Shown: positions 16,535 through 26,792 of the stretch, piece by piece | How the letters are laid out: every line of letters starts with the position of its first letter | Position numbering within the stretch: position 1 is the stretch's first letter | NCBI RefSeq assembly: GCF_014196835.1 | Contig: NZ_JACIEK010000016.1 | Span: 1-64,000, forward strand | Source: Aureimonas pseudogalii | GTDB lineage: Bacteria > Pseudomonadota > Alphaproteobacteria > Rhizobiales > Rhizobiaceae | Length of the DNA: 64,000 nucleotides | Direction: 5' to 3' | Made by a program: the position numbers and the translations under genes | Notes under the pieces: generated by a model | The model's input: only the letters and a program-made list of their open reading frames with translations | Told to the model about the DNA's origin: nothing | Database searches by the model: none

Positions 16535-16559
16535 CGTGAAAGCCGTGTCGGCTTTCACG
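16535..16559. repeat. 11-bp perfect hairpin between the aldo/keto reductase and permease genes
   Basis: CGTGAAAGCCG (16535-16545), a three-base loop TGT, and the exact complement (16549-16559) form a very tight stem. It is immediately preceded by six T residues. No T-run lies 3' of it on the plus strand, so it is unlikely to be a plus-strand intrinsic terminator. An mRNA processing or stability element dividing enzyme and transporter messages is more likely. Confidence 0.55.
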
Positions 16560-16600
16560 TCCGGACGACGCGGCAACCATGGTAAACCGGGAGGACGACC

Positions 16601-17263
16601 ATGACACTCGATTTCAGCGTGGTGACCGACGCCTGGTACAGCCTGCTGATGGGCGTGCTCGGCACGTTGTTCCTCGCCGCCTCCGGCATGGTCATCGCCA
16701 TGGTCGTGGGGGTGCTCGGCGTCGTCGTGCTGCGCGCGCAGATGCGCATTCCCAGCCTCTTGATCAACGCCTTCGTCGAGATCATCCGCAACACGCCGTT
16801 CCTCGTCCAGATATTCTTCATCTTCTTCGCCCTGCCGCTCGCCGGCATCCGGCTGAACCCGACGATGACGGCGGTGATCGCCCTCGGGCTGAACGGCGGC
16901 GCCTACGCGATCGAGATCATCCGCGGCGGCGTGGAGAGCGTGCCGCAGGGCCAGACCGAGGCGGGGCTGGCGCTCGGCCTGCACAAGGGCGAGGTCTTCC
17001 GCCTCATCGTGCTGACGCCGGCGCTTCGCGCGATCTATCCCTCGCTGACAAGCCAGTTCATCCTGCTGACGCTGACCACGGCGATCTGCACCTCGATCTC
17101 CGCCTACGAGCTCACCTCCGTCGGCCAGCGGATCGAGGCGGAGACGTTCCGCAGCTTCGAGGTCTACTTCACGCTGACCGGCATCTATCTCGTGATCTCC
17201 CTGATGACGATGTGGCTTCTGGCGGCCATCGGCCGCTGGGCCTTCAGCTATCCGCAGCGCTGA
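16601..17263 (+). CDS. Polar amino-acid-type ABC transporter permease
   Basis: The 220-residue inner-membrane protein of the HisM/GlnP family begins with a hydrophobic span. It carries VEIIRNTPFLVQIFFIFFAL and the EAA loop NGGAYAIEIIRGGVESVPQG followed by TEAGLALGL, which contacts the ATPase. GGGAGGA precedes ATG 16601. With the next gene it forms the heterodimeric channel for the binding protein at 12216, and the two permease genes are only ten bases apart. Confidence 0.9.
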   Translation: MTLDFSVVTDAWYSLLMGVLGTLFLAASGMVIAMVVGVLGVVVLRAQMRIPSLLINAFVEIIRNTPFLVQIFFIFFALPLAGIRLNPTMTAVIALGLNGGAYAIEIIRGGVESVPQGQTEAGLALGLHKGEVFRLIVLTPALRAIYPSLTSQFILLTLTTAICTSISAYELTSVGQRIEAETFRSFEVYFTLTGIYLVISLMTMWLLAAIGRWAFSYPQR

Positions 17264-17273
17264 GGAGACGGCG

Positions 17274-17918
17274 ATGGGCTATCTCGAGTTCTCCTATCTG
17301 TTTCAGGGCCTGCTGTGGACGGTGGTGCTGACGGCCATCGGCTTTTCCGGCGGCATCGTCTTCGGTGCGATCGTGGCGCTGATGCGCGTGTCGAAATCGC
17401 CGTGGCTGCGCATTCCCGCGATCGGCTGGATCGGCCTGTTCCAGGGCACGCCGCTGCTGATGCAGCTCTTCGTCGCCTATTTCGGCCTGCCGCTGCTCGG
17501 CTTCGACCTGCCGGCCTGGGCCGCCGTCGCCATCGCGCTGACCGCGCATGCCTCCGCCTTTCTCGGCGAGATCTGGCGCGGCGCCATCCAGGCTGTGCCG
17601 AAGGGGCAGAGCGAGGCCGCCCATGCGCTGGGTCTGCACACGCGCAGTCGGATGATCGACGTGATCGCGCCGCAGGCCTTCAAGCTGTCGCTGCCGGCCA
17701 CCGTCGGCTTCCTCGTGCAGCTGCTCAAGGGAACGTCGCTTGCGGCCATCGTCGGCTTCATCGAGCTCGCCCGCGCCGGCACCATCGTCTCCAACCAGAT
17801 CTACCGCCCGATCCTCGTGTTCGGCGTCGTCGGGGCGATGTATTTCGCGATGTGCTGGCCCCTGTCGTTCTACGGCCGGCGGCTGGAGCGGCGCATGTCG
17901 GCGGGCTCGGCGCGATGA
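17274..17918 (+). CDS. Polar amino-acid-type ABC transporter permease, second subunit
   Basis: This 214-residue permease shows the same family signatures, WIGLFQGTPLLMQLFVAYFG and an EAA loop (ASAFLGEIWRGAIQAVPKG, then SEAAHALGL), with about five membrane spans. It pairs with the product of 16601-17263. After its stop there are 138 bases before the ATPase gene, which contain a GGGATGCC/GGCATCCC hairpin at 18011-18028. Confidence 0.9.
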   Translation: MGYLEFSYLFQGLLWTVVLTAIGFSGGIVFGAIVALMRVSKSPWLRIPAIGWIGLFQGTPLLMQLFVAYFGLPLLGFDLPAWAAVAIALTAHASAFLGEIWRGAIQAVPKGQSEAAHALGLHTRSRMIDVIAPQAFKLSLPATVGFLVQLLKGTSLAAIVGFIELARAGTIVSNQIYRPILVFGVVGAMYFAMCWPLSFYGRRLERRMSAGSAR

Positions 17919-18056
17919 CGGCCGACCCTAGCGACGCGAGAGGCGTCCGGTCGCTCCTTCGGGGAACGCAAAGGGCGGCGACCCGACGGCAGGCTTCGCA
18001 GAGTTTCGGCGGGATGCCCCGGCATCCCCGGCCGATCGTATGACGGGAGAACGGAC

Positions 18057-18836
18057 ATGACGCAGATGCCAACCACGGATCGCGCGACGCCCGGCGCCGC
18101 CGGACCGATGATCGAGATGCGGCAGGTCGAGAAATACTACGGCGCCTTCCATGCGCTGAAGTCGATCGACCTCACCGTCACCAAGGGCGAGAAGATCGTG
18201 CTGTGTGGCCCGTCGGGGTCGGGCAAGTCGACGCTCATCCGCTGCATCAACCATCTCGAGACCATCAAGAGCGGCGAGATCGTCGTGGCGGGCCACCGGC
18301 TGAACGACAGCCAGAAGGCCGTGGACGCGGTGCGCCAGACGGTCGGCATGGTGTTCCAGCAGTTCAACCTGTTTCCGCACCGCACGGTTCTGGAAAACTG
18401 CATCCTGGCGCCGATGCGCGTGCGCAAGTTGTCGCGCGCGGACGCCGAGGCGACGGCGCGCAAGTACCTGGAGCGGGTGCGGATCGGCGATCAGGCGAAC
18501 AAGTATCCGGCGCAGCTCTCGGGCGGCCAGCAGCAGCGCGTCGCCATCGCCCGCGCCCTGTGCATGGAGCCCAAGGCCATGCTCTTCGACGAGCCGACCT
18601 CCGCCCTCGACCCCGAGATGGTGAAGGAGGTGCTCGACACCATGGTGTCGCTCGCCCAGGACGGCATGACGATGATCTGCGTCACCCACGAGATGGGCTT
18701 CGCCCATCAGGTCGCCGATCGCGTGATCTTCATGGCCGATGGCCGCATTCTCGAAGAGAACGTTCCCTCGATCTTTTTCAAGTCGCCGCAGCACGAGCGC
18801 ACTCGCGCGTTCCTCGGCGAGATCCTGCATCACTGA
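18057..18836 (+). CDS. Polar amino-acid-type ABC transporter ATP-binding protein
   Basis: The 259-residue ATPase has a Walker A ([12 protein letters not shown]), a Q-loop ([11 protein letters not shown]), the signature [15 protein letters not shown], a Walker B ([14 protein letters not shown]) and a switch His ([10 protein letters not shown]). It is closest in pattern to GlnQ/HisP proteins. GGGAGAA precedes ATG 18057. It completes the importer that begins with the binding protein at 12216, and the operon ends here, converging on pcaB. Confidence 0.92.
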   Translation: MTQMPTTDRATPGAAGPMIEMRQVEKYYGAFHALKSIDLTVTKGEKIVLCGPSGSGKSTLIRCINHLETIKSGEIVVAGHRLNDSQKAVDAVRQTVGMVFQQFNLFPHRTVLENCILAPMRVRKLSRADAEATARKYLERVRIGDQANKYPAQLSGGQQQRVAIARALCMEPKAMLFDEPTSALDPEMVKEVLDTMVSLAQDGMTMICVTHEMGFAHQVADRVIFMADGRILEENVPSIFFKSPQHERTRAFLGEILHH

Positions 18837-18952
18837 GGCCGGGCGAACGCATCTTGCGACGACGGGAAATGCCTCGACGTCGGCGCGCCCTGCTGGCGTC
18901 GGCGGAGAAAGGGTCTCAATCGGCCGAATGGCCGCCTGCCGAGGCGCCCATA

Positions 18953-19992
18953 TCAGGCGGGGCAGCCGATCACCGCGCCGTCGAGAAGGGCGGCGGCGTG
19001 CCGAAGCGCCGCGCCCACCGCCTCCGCCATGGGGGGCAGCACCATCCATTCGAGCGTCCAGGCCGCCCCCGAGCGCTCGTTCTCGTGGATCATGGACTGG
19101 TGGAGCGTGCCCATCATTCCGGCGTTGAAGCGGGCGAGCGCCACGAGCACCTCGGCGCCGACCGGATTCTGCTTGTGCGCCATGGCGGACGAGCCGCCGC
19201 TTCCCGTGAGCGTCACGGTGCCGATCCCCGTCTGTGCCATCAGCGCCAGGTCCTGGCCGAGCTTGCCGAGCGTTCCCGTGACGAGCGCAAGGGCCTGCGC
19301 GACGTCGAGGATGCGCGTGCGGTCGGACTGCCAGGGTTCGGCGTCGGCAAGGCCGAGATGCCGTGCGAGCGCCGCGCGCACCGCGCCGGCCTTGCCGCCG
19401 AAGCTCGACCCGTCGCCGATCGGCCCGCCCAGCTGGATCGCGAGGCCCTCTCGCAGCGCCGCGAGCCGGGCCGCATGCCCATCGAGCGGCGACGCCCACG
19501 TCCGCAGCTTGGCGGCGACCGTGAAGGGGAGGGCGGCCTGCATGCGCGTCTGCGCCATCAGCGCATGGTCGCCTTGATCGGCCGACATCTCGTCGAGGCG
19601 CGCGCGGAGGCCCGCCAGACGCGCCTCGACGAGCGGGATCAGCGTCGCCAGTCTCAGCATCAGGGCGGTGTCGATCGCATCCTGGCTGGTGGCACCCAGA
19701 TGAACCCTGGCGCGGTGCGGCTCGTCCACGGCCTCGCGCAGCTGCCGCACCAGATCGGGCACGACGACGCCGTCGCGCGCGAGACCGGCCGCGAGAGCGG
19801 CGAGATCGGGACGGAAGCTCGCCAGCGCCGTCGCGATCGCCGCCGCCGCGTCCCTCTCGATCAGGCCGGCCTCCGCCTCGGCATCTGCGAGGGCGATCTC
19901 GAAGCGCACGAGCGCCTCGATCTCGGCCTGCGGCGCGAACAGTGCGGCGATCTCGGCGTCGCCGGCGAGCGAGGACAGAAGCGGCATCCCGA

Positions 19993-19996
<4 letters not shown>
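18953..19996 (-). CDS. pcaB: 3-carboxy-cis,cis-muconate cycloisomerase
   Basis: The 347-residue member of the fumarase/argininosuccinate lyase superfamily carries the signature GGSSAMAHKQNPVGAEVL and the upstream HLGATSQDAIDTAL. It converts 3-carboxy-cis,cis-muconate into 4-carboxymuconolactone. It is the last gene of the pca operon. The GTG at 19996 overlaps the pcaF stop (GTGA) and has GGAG at five bases; an in-frame ATG lies at 19987. The protein is somewhat short for the family because the C-terminal domain is reduced, as in several rhizobial PcaB proteins. Confidence 0.87.
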
Positions 19997-21195
<1,199 letters not shown>

Positions 21196-21196
21196 C

Positions 21197-21868
21197 TCAA
21201 AGCTCCGGAACGAGGAGATCGGCGACGGGACCGGGAACGAGGAGTTCGGCGCCCGTCACGGCTTGCAACTCTTCGACCGACAGGGACGGCAGCTTCTCGC
21301 GCAGCACGAAGCGACCGCCCTCGATGTCGATCACCGCAAGGCTCGTATAGACCCGGGTGACGCAGGCGACGCCCGTCAGCGGCAGCGAGCAGCGCTTCAC
21401 GAGCTTGGGGCGGCCCTCCTTGGTCACGTGGTCGGTGATGACGGCGACGCGCTTGGCGCCGTGGACGAGGTCCATCGCGCCGCCCACCGCCGGAACGCCC
21501 TTCGGCCCCGTCGACCAGTTGGCGAGATCGCCGGTCTCGGCCACCTCGTAGGCGCCGAGGATCGCGACATCGAGATGGCCGCCGCGCACCATGGCGAAAC
21601 TGTCGGCGTGGTGGAAGAAGGCGGTGCCGGGCTTCAGCGTGACGGCCTTCTTGCCGGCGTTGATGAGGTCCCAGTCTTCCTCGCCCAAAGCCGGTGCCTC
21701 GCCGAAGCCGAGGATGCCGTTCTCGGTGTGGAAGATCGCCTGCCGACCCGGTGGCTGGAAGCGCGCGACCATCTCGGGGAAGCCGATGCCGAGGTTCACG
21801 TAGGCGCCGTCGGCGATGTCCTGCGCGGCGCGCCAGGCGATCTGGGTGGCGGAAAGCTTGGCGCTCAT
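21197..21868 (-). CDS. pcaJ: 3-oxoadipate CoA-transferase, beta subunit
   Basis: The 223-residue subunit contains YVNLGIGFPEMVA and the catalytic glutamate region HTENGILGFGEAP of class I CoA-transferases. It ends with the FxVREKLPSLSVEELQAVTGA segment common to PcaJ. With PcaI it transfers CoA from succinyl-CoA to 3-oxoadipate. Its ATG overlaps the pcaI stop by four bases. Confidence 0.92.
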   Translation of the reverse strand: MSAKLSATQIAWRAAQDIADGAYVNLGIGFPEMVARFQPPGRQAIFHTENGILGFGEAPALGEEDWDLINAGKKAVTLKPGTAFFHHADSFAMVRGGHLDVAILGAYEVAETGDLANWSTGPKGVPAVGGAMDLVHGAKRVAVITDHVTKEGRPKLVKRCSLPLTGVACVTRVYTSLAVIDIEGGRFVLREKLPSLSVEELQAVTGAELLVPGPVADLLVPEL

Positions 21869-22599
21869 GCGGCCCTCGGAGGATAGACGGCGTTGGCGCG
21901 GTTGAGGTCTTCTTCTTGAGCTGGGTTCGCCACCTCGACGAGCCCCTGCACGAAGATGCCGGGCGTGACGACCGCTTCCGGATCGAGGACGCCGGGTTCG
22001 ACGATCTCGGTCACCTGGACGATCGTGGTCGCCGCGGCCATGGCCATCAGCGGATTGAAGTTGCGCGCCGCCTTGTTGAAGACGAGGTTGCCGAGGGTGT
22101 CGCCGCGATGGGCCTTGACCAGCGCGACGTCGGCCTTCAGCCAGAGTTCGCGCACGTAAGGGCGGCCGTCGAACGCCTCCACCGGCTTGCCCTTGGCGAG
22201 GTCGGTGCCGAAGCTCGTCGGCGTGTAGAAGGCCGGGATGCCGGCACCGCCGGCCCGGATGCGCTCGGCCAGCGTGCCCTGCGGCACCAGCTCCAGCTCG
22301 ATCTCGCCCTTGAGATAGCGCTCGGTGAAGACGCGCGGATCGGCCGAGCGCGGGAAGGAGCAGACGAGCTTGCGCACCATGCCCTGCTCGATCAGCGCCG
22401 CGAGCCCGACATGGCCGTTGCCCGCGTTGTTGTTGACGACGGTGAGGTCCTTGGGCGAGCCGGTCGCGACGAAGCGGTCGATCAGCGCGTGGATCAGCTC
22501 GATCGGCGCGCCGGAGCCGCCGAAGCCGCCGATCATCACGGTCATGCCGTCCCGAATGCCGGATACCGCCTCGGCGAGGCTGGAGATCGTCTTGTCCAT
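21865..22599 (-). CDS. pcaI: 3-oxoadipate CoA-transferase, alpha subunit
   Basis: The 244-residue subunit begins with a conserved MIGGFGGSGAPIELIHAL glycine-rich loop and contains NNNAGNGHVGLAAL and PAFYTPTSFGTDLAKG, all typical of PcaI. It is translationally coupled to pcaJ and follows pcaG by seven bases. Substrate specificity for 3-oxoadipate is inferred from the operon. Confidence 0.92.
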   Translation of the reverse strand: MDKTISSLAEAVSGIRDGMTVMIGGFGGSGAPIELIHALIDRFVATGSPKDLTVVNNNAGNGHVGLAALIEQGMVRKLVCSFPRSADPRVFTERYLKGEIELELVPQGTLAERIRAGGAGIPAFYTPTSFGTDLAKGKPVEAFDGRPYVRELWLKADVALVKAHRGDTLGNLVFNKAARNFNPLMAMAAATTIVQVTEIVEPGVLDPEAVVTPGIFVQGLVEVANPAQEEDLNRANAVYPPRAA

Positions 22600-22606
22600 G
22601 CGGCCC

Positions 22607-23230
22607 TCACATATCCAGAAAGACGGTTTCGTCGTCGCCCTGCAGCCGGATGTCGAACCGGAAGACGGGGAGCCCGTCGCGCTCGCTCCGCCGGGCGATC
22701 AGCGTTCGGCGCCGGTGCGGCTCGGGAATGCGCAGGAGCAGCGGGTCCGCCTCGTTCGCCGCCTCGTCCTCGAAATAGACGCGGGTGTGGAGCCCGATAT
22801 TGATGCCGCGCGCCACGATCCAGACGCTGATGTGCGGCGCCTGCATCCGGCCGTCGGGATAGGGCACTCGGCCCGGGCGGATCGTCTCGAAGCGGTACGA
22901 GCCGTCGGTCTCGGACACGGGCTGGCGGCCCCAACCGGCAAAGGCGGGGTCGGCGGCGCCGCGCGTCTCGGCCGGCGAATTGTGGAGCCCTTGGGCGTCG
23001 GCCTGCCAGATCTCGACCAGCGCGTCGCGCACCGGCGAGCCGGCGCCGTCGATCAGCGTGCCTTCCAGCAGGATCCGCTCGCCCTTCGTCTCCGGCCCGA
23101 CCAGCACGAGGCCGAGATCGGCCTTCCAGACGCCGGTGATCTCGACCCAGTTGGGATTGGTGCCGATATGGACGTAAGGGCCCGCCGTCTGCGAGGCCGA
23201 TTCCTTCAGGTAGTCGAGGTGCTGGACCAT
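22607..23230 (-). CDS. pcaG: Protocatechuate 3,4-dioxygenase, alpha subunit
   Basis: The 207-residue intradiol dioxygenase subunit shows TAGPYVHIG near the start, GAGSPVRDALVEIWQADAQG in the dioxygenase core, and PHISVWIVARGINIGLHTR. The alpha subunit lacks the full iron ligand set supplied by PcaH. The ATG at 23230 shares a base with the pcaH TGA (TGATG), so it is coupled. The longer TTG-initiated form would add a single residue. Confidence 0.92.
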   Translation of the reverse strand: MVQHLDYLKESASQTAGPYVHIGTNPNWVEITGVWKADLGLVLVGPETKGERILLEGTLIDGAGSPVRDALVEIWQADAQGLHNSPAETRGAADPAFAGWGRQPVSETDGSYRFETIRPGRVPYPDGRMQAPHISVWIVARGINIGLHTRVYFEDEAANEADPLLLRIPEPHRRRTLIARRSERDGLPVFRFDIRLQGDDETVFLDM

Positions 23231-23952
23231 CAATTGCCCTCCATCCGGTTCTCGAACGGGGTCGAGCGGCGGCCGCGAAGCACGATGTCGAACTTGTAGG
23301 CGAGCGAGTCCATCGGGATCGTCGCGTTGCGGTCGAGCGCGGCGACGAGTTGCTCGATCGCCGCCCTATCGGGGATCGTCTTCACGATCGGGCACTGCCA
23401 GATCATCGGGTCGCCCTCGAAATACATCTGGGTGATCAGGCGCTGCGCGAAGGCATGGCCGAAGATCGAGAAGTGGATATGCGCCGGCCGCCAGTCGTTG
23501 ACGCCGTTCGGCCAGGGGTAGGCGCCCGGCTTCACCGTGCGAAAGGCGTAGCGCCCGTCCTCGTCCGTGATGCAGCGCCCGCAGCCGCCGAAATTGGGAT
23601 CGAGCGCGGCGAGATAGCTCTCCTTCTTGTGGCGGTAGCGGCCGCCGGCATTGGCCTGCCAGAACTCGACGAGGGCGCCCGGCACCGGGCGCGCCGCCTC
23701 GTCCAGCACCCGGCCGTAGACGACGATGCGCTGGCCGATCGCCTCCGTGCCGTCTTGGGAGAAGTTGCGGATGAGGTCGGCGTCGAGGGGGCCGAGAACG
23801 TCGTGCCCGAACACCGGACCGGTTTCCTCGGAGGCGGTGGTGGGAAGCGACAGGAGCGCGTTCTTCGGCGCCCGGAGGATGGAGGTCTTGTAGCTCGGCG
23901 TCAGCGCCGGCGGGTGCCATTGCCGATCGCGCTGAAAATAGGAACCGCTCAT
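23230..23952 (-). CDS. pcaH: Protocatechuate 3,4-dioxygenase, beta subunit
   Basis: The 240-residue catalytic subunit opens protocatechuate between C3 and C4. The iron ligands are visible as the Tyr of [10 protein letters not shown], the Tyr of [10 protein letters not shown], and the two His of [32 protein letters not shown] and [13 protein letters not shown] are further PcaH elements. The start overlaps the pcaDC stop by four bases. Confidence 0.94.
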   Translation of the reverse strand: MSGSYFQRDRQWHPPALTPSYKTSILRAPKNALLSLPTTASEETGPVFGHDVLGPLDADLIRNFSQDGTEAIGQRIVVYGRVLDEAARPVPGALVEFWQANAGGRYRHKKESYLAALDPNFGGCGRCITDEDGRYAFRTVKPGAYPWPNGVNDWRPAHIHFSIFGHAFAQRLITQMYFEGDPMIWQCPIVKTIPDRAAIEQLVAALDRNATIPMDSLAYKFDIVLRGRRSTPFENRMEGN

Positions 23953-25127
23953 CGCGCCGCCTCCCCCTTCATCTGAGCCAAGGTCGCCTTGGCGATCTTG
24001 ATGGCATGATTGGCCGCCGGCACGCCCGCATAGACCGCGACATGCATCAGCGCCTCCGCGATGTCGGCCGGGCTCGCCCCGGTTCGCACGGTCGCCCGCA
24101 CGTGCATCGCCACCTCCTCGTCCTGCCCGAGCGCCGCGAGCAGCGCGATCGTGACGATCGAGCGCTCGCGCCGCGTGAAGTGATCGCCCGACCAGACCGT
24201 GCCCCAGGCGCCTTCGGTGATGAAGCGCTGGAAGGCGCGGTCGAAATCGGTGATCGCGGCGCCCGCGCGCTCGACATGGGCCTCGCCCAGAACCTCGCGG
24301 CGAACCGCCATGCCCGCGTCGTATCGCGCCGCCGGTGCCGCCATGGCGCCCGCGACATGCGCCGCGACGAGCTCGGCGACCTCAGTCGGGCGATCGATGC
24401 AGGGCAGGTGCCCCGCGCCGGCGATCTCCGCGAAACGGCCGCCGACGATGCCCTCCGCCGTTCGGCGCACGAGATCGGGCGGCGTCGACAGATCCTCCGA
24501 TCCCGCGATCACCAGCGTCGGCGCGCGGATGGCCGGCAGCTCGGGCGTCAGATCGGCGTCGCGCAGGGCCGCACAGGTGCCGACATAGCCGGCGACGGAG
24601 GTGCGTTCCAGCATGGTGCGCCAGCCGGCGACGGTGGCAGGCTCGCTCGAACGGAAGGCGGCGCCGAACCAGCGCTCGACGATCGCCCCTCCGATGGCGC
24701 CGAGGCCGCCACCTTCTACCGCGGCAATGCGATCGTTCCAGCTCTCGCGGGTTCCGATCCGGGCCGCCGTGTCCATTAGGACGAGAGCCTCGACGCGCTC
24801 GGGATGGCGCGCGGCGAAGGCCTGCGCGATCAGCCCTCCGACCGAGAGCCCCACCGGCACGACGCGCGTCCAGCCGAGCGCGTCCAGAAGCCCGCAAAGA
24901 TCCGCCAGATGACGCTCGATCGAGTAGGGGGCCGGCGTCGCCTCGCTCAGGCCGTGGCCGCGCAGGTCGTAGAAGAGAAGCTCGTGCGAGGCTCGCAGGC
25001 GCTCGGCAACCGCGTCCCAGATCCGCAGATCGCTGCCGAGCGAATTCAGGAACACCAGCCGCGGCCGCCCCGGCGTGCCGTGCATGCGATAGTGGAGGAC
25101 GATCCCGTTGACGGAATGGAAGGGCAT
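23949..25127 (-). CDS. pcaDC: Fused 3-oxoadipate enol-lactonase and 4-carboxymuconolactone decarboxylase
   Basis: The 392-residue fusion has an alpha/beta-hydrolase half (residues about 1-260; nucleophile in [14 protein letters not shown], catalytic His in [11 protein letters not shown]) that hydrolyses 3-oxoadipate enol-lactone. The C-terminal carboxymuconolactone decarboxylase half (about 275-392) contains [17 protein letters not shown] and [14 protein letters not shown] packing. Separate pcaD and pcaC genes are absent, so this one gene supplies both consecutive steps. It leads the pca operon, downstream of the PcaQ-type site at 25213-25228. Confidence 0.93.
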   Translation of the reverse strand: MPFHSVNGIVLHYRMHGTPGRPRLVFLNSLGSDLRIWDAVAERLRASHELLFYDLRGHGLSEATPAPYSIERHLADLCGLLDALGWTRVVPVGLSVGGLIAQAFAARHPERVEALVLMDTAARIGTRESWNDRIAAVEGGGLGAIGGAIVERWFGAAFRSSEPATVAGWRTMLERTSVAGYVGTCAALRDADLTPELPAIRAPTLVIAGSEDLSTPPDLVRRTAEGIVGGRFAEIAGAGHLPCIDRPTEVAELVAAHVAGAMAAPAARYDAGMAVRREVLGEAHVERAGAAITDFDRAFQRFITEGAWGTVWSGDHFTRRERSIVTIALLAALGQDEEVAMHVRATVRTGASPADIAEALMHVAVYAGVPAANHAIKIAKATLAQMKGEAAR

Positions 25128-25212
25128 CGGCGCTTGCGAACTCCCAGGGTGCGGCGACGCGGAGTCTAGGAGGCTTGCCTTGCGAACGGAAATGACCGTT
25201 TATCCCGTCATC

Positions 25213-25228
25213 ATAACCGCTGAGTTAT
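25213..25228. promoter_or_regulatory. PcaQ-type operator ATAACC-N4-AGTTAT
   Basis: The dyad ATAACCGCTGAGTTAT closely follows the ATAACC-N4-GGTTAA form reported for PcaQ in rhizobia and retains the LysR T-N11-A character. It lies about 86 bases upstream of pcaDC, where a LysR activator would act, and ends four bases before the pcaQ ATG. PcaQ bound here should also limit its own synthesis. Confidence 0.7.
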
Positions 25229-25232
25229 ACGA

Positions 25233-26162
25233 ATGCTGCCCAACGGGATCCGGATGCGCCATCTCACCACGTTCGTGGAGGTGGCTCGACTGAAAAGCTT
25301 CGTGAAGGCGGCGGACCTGCTGGCGGTGACGCAGCCCGCGGTCTCCAAGACGGTACGCGAGCTCGAGGACCTCCTGGGCTCTCCCCTCATCGACCGTTCG
25401 CGCCGCGCGGTCGCGCTGACGCCCGACGGCGAGATCTTCCTGCGCCATGCCGAGGCGAGCCTCGTGTCGCTGCGGCGCGGCGTCGGCGCGCTTCTCGACG
25501 CACGGCTTCCGCAGGCGCCTCCGCTGCGGATCGGCGCGCTGCCCACCGTCTCCGCCCGCCTGCTGCCGCCCGTGCTCCGCGCCTTCATGGCGGCTAGGCT
25601 CGGCGCGGTGCCGCGCATCGTCACCGGGCCGAACGCTTACCTCCTCTCGCAGCTGCGGCGCGGCGATCTCGACATCGTCCTCGGGCGCATGGGCGACACC
25701 GCGGAGATGGCCGACTTCGCCTTCGAGCGGCTCTATTCCGAGCGGATCGCCTTCGTGGTGCGCCCGGACCACCCGTTGCGCCGCAAGACGCCGCTGGATC
25801 TCGCGGGGATCGGCGCCTACGAGGCGCTGATGCCGCCGCCGGGGTCGGCGATCCGGCCGGTGGTGGACCAACTCGTGCTCGCGCTGGGGCTGGCCCGGCC
25901 GCAGGCGGTGCTGGAAACCGTGTCGCCTTCCTTCGGCCGGGCCTATGTGCGAAGCAGCGATGCGATCTGGGTGATTTCCGAAGGCGTCGTGGAGCAGGAC
26001 ATCGCCGATGGCATTCTCGCGATCCTGCCGGTGGACACGTCGCTGACGCTCGGGCCCGTGGGCATCACGATGCGACCGGATCGATCGGTGGATCTCGCCA
26101 GCGAGACCTTCCTCGCAGAGCTGCGAACCGCCTCATCCCGGCTTCGCGGCGACGGCGACTGA
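25233..26162 (+). CDS. pcaQ: LysR-family activator of the pca operon
   Basis: The 309-residue LysR protein has the HTH RHLTTFVEVARLKSFVKAAD, then LAVTQPAVSKTVRELEDLLG, near the N-terminus. A LysR substrate-binding domain follows, including LGRMGDTAEMADFAFERLY and ERIAFVVRPDHPL, both PcaQ-like. The effector of PcaQ proteins is 3-carboxymuconate or carboxymuconolactone. It is transcribed divergently from pcaDC across the operator at 25213-25228. The ATG at 25233 gives the usual distance to the HTH; the ATG at 25254 would shorten the N-terminus. Confidence 0.9.
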   Translation: MLPNGIRMRHLTTFVEVARLKSFVKAADLLAVTQPAVSKTVRELEDLLGSPLIDRSRRAVALTPDGEIFLRHAEASLVSLRRGVGALLDARLPQAPPLRIGALPTVSARLLPPVLRAFMAARLGAVPRIVTGPNAYLLSQLRRGDLDIVLGRMGDTAEMADFAFERLYSERIAFVVRPDHPLRRKTPLDLAGIGAYEALMPPPGSAIRPVVDQLVLALGLARPQAVLETVSPSFGRAYVRSSDAIWVISEGVVEQDIADGILAILPVDTSLTLGPVGITMRPDRSVDLASETFLAELRTASSRLRGDGD

Positions 26163-26213
26163 CGCGTGGCCTTCCGGGTCTGCGTGGGCAGCCGCGATGG
26201 TCCGGCGCTGACG

Positions 26214-26789
26214 TCAGCGACCGAGGTCGTAGATCGCCGTCGCGACCACCTGGGGACGGTCCCGCCGGGCATCGGGCGCATCGGCCCGGCTGACGAGAAG
26301 CGTCAGCTTCGGCTCCTTGCGCGAGCGAAACAGCGTCGACACGATCCCGGTCGAGCGTTCCTCCTCGACGCGGCTCCAGTTCGCCGTGAAGCTCGCCGAC
26401 CCGACCACCGCCTCGGCCGCCGGCTGCAGATCCTCGCCGCCCCCGCCCGTGACGTGGCACATGGGCAGATCGACGGAGACCACGAGCGCATAGCCGGTCT
26501 CGCCGCCGGCTCCGATGCGCCAGTATCGATTGCCCCGCCGCAGGGGTTCCGGCGGCAGAAGGGCCTCGGGCAGGGCCTCGGCCTCCGACACACGCCCGCT
26601 GAGATCGATCGCGGCGAGGAACGGCGCAGGATCGTCGATCCAGCTCTGGGGGTCGAGGATCCACGTCTCGCAACCGCGCAACGCGCCTTCCATGCCGGTG
26701 CGCAACGGATCGACGGGCGTCGGCCCCTCGGCGACGGCCGGCGGGACGGCGGCAAGCAGCGCCGCGGCTGCAAAGACGAAAAGACGCAT
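26214..26789 (-). CDS. Hypothetical secreted protein
   Basis: The 191-residue protein has a clear signal peptide (RLFVFAAAALLAAVPPAVAE). Its mature part includes GCETWILDPQSWIDDPAP and GNRYWRIGAGGETGYALVV, and there is a cysteine pair candidate (GCETW and PMCHV). I do not recognise a family. It ends convergently to pcaQ, with a 14-bp palindrome CGCTGACGTCAGCG at 26206-26219 spanning its stop codon. The next minus-strand gene upstream starts a group of similarly small exported proteins. Confidence 0.6.
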   Translation of the reverse strand: MRLFVFAAAALLAAVPPAVAEGPTPVDPLRTGMEGALRGCETWILDPQSWIDDPAPFLAAIDLSGRVSEAEALPEALLPPEPLRRGNRYWRIGAGGETGYALVVSVDLPMCHVTGGGGEDLQPAAEAVVGSASFTANWSRVEEERSTGIVSTLFRSRKEPKLTLLVSRADAPDARRDRPQVVATAIYDLGR

Positions 26790-26792
26790 CGG

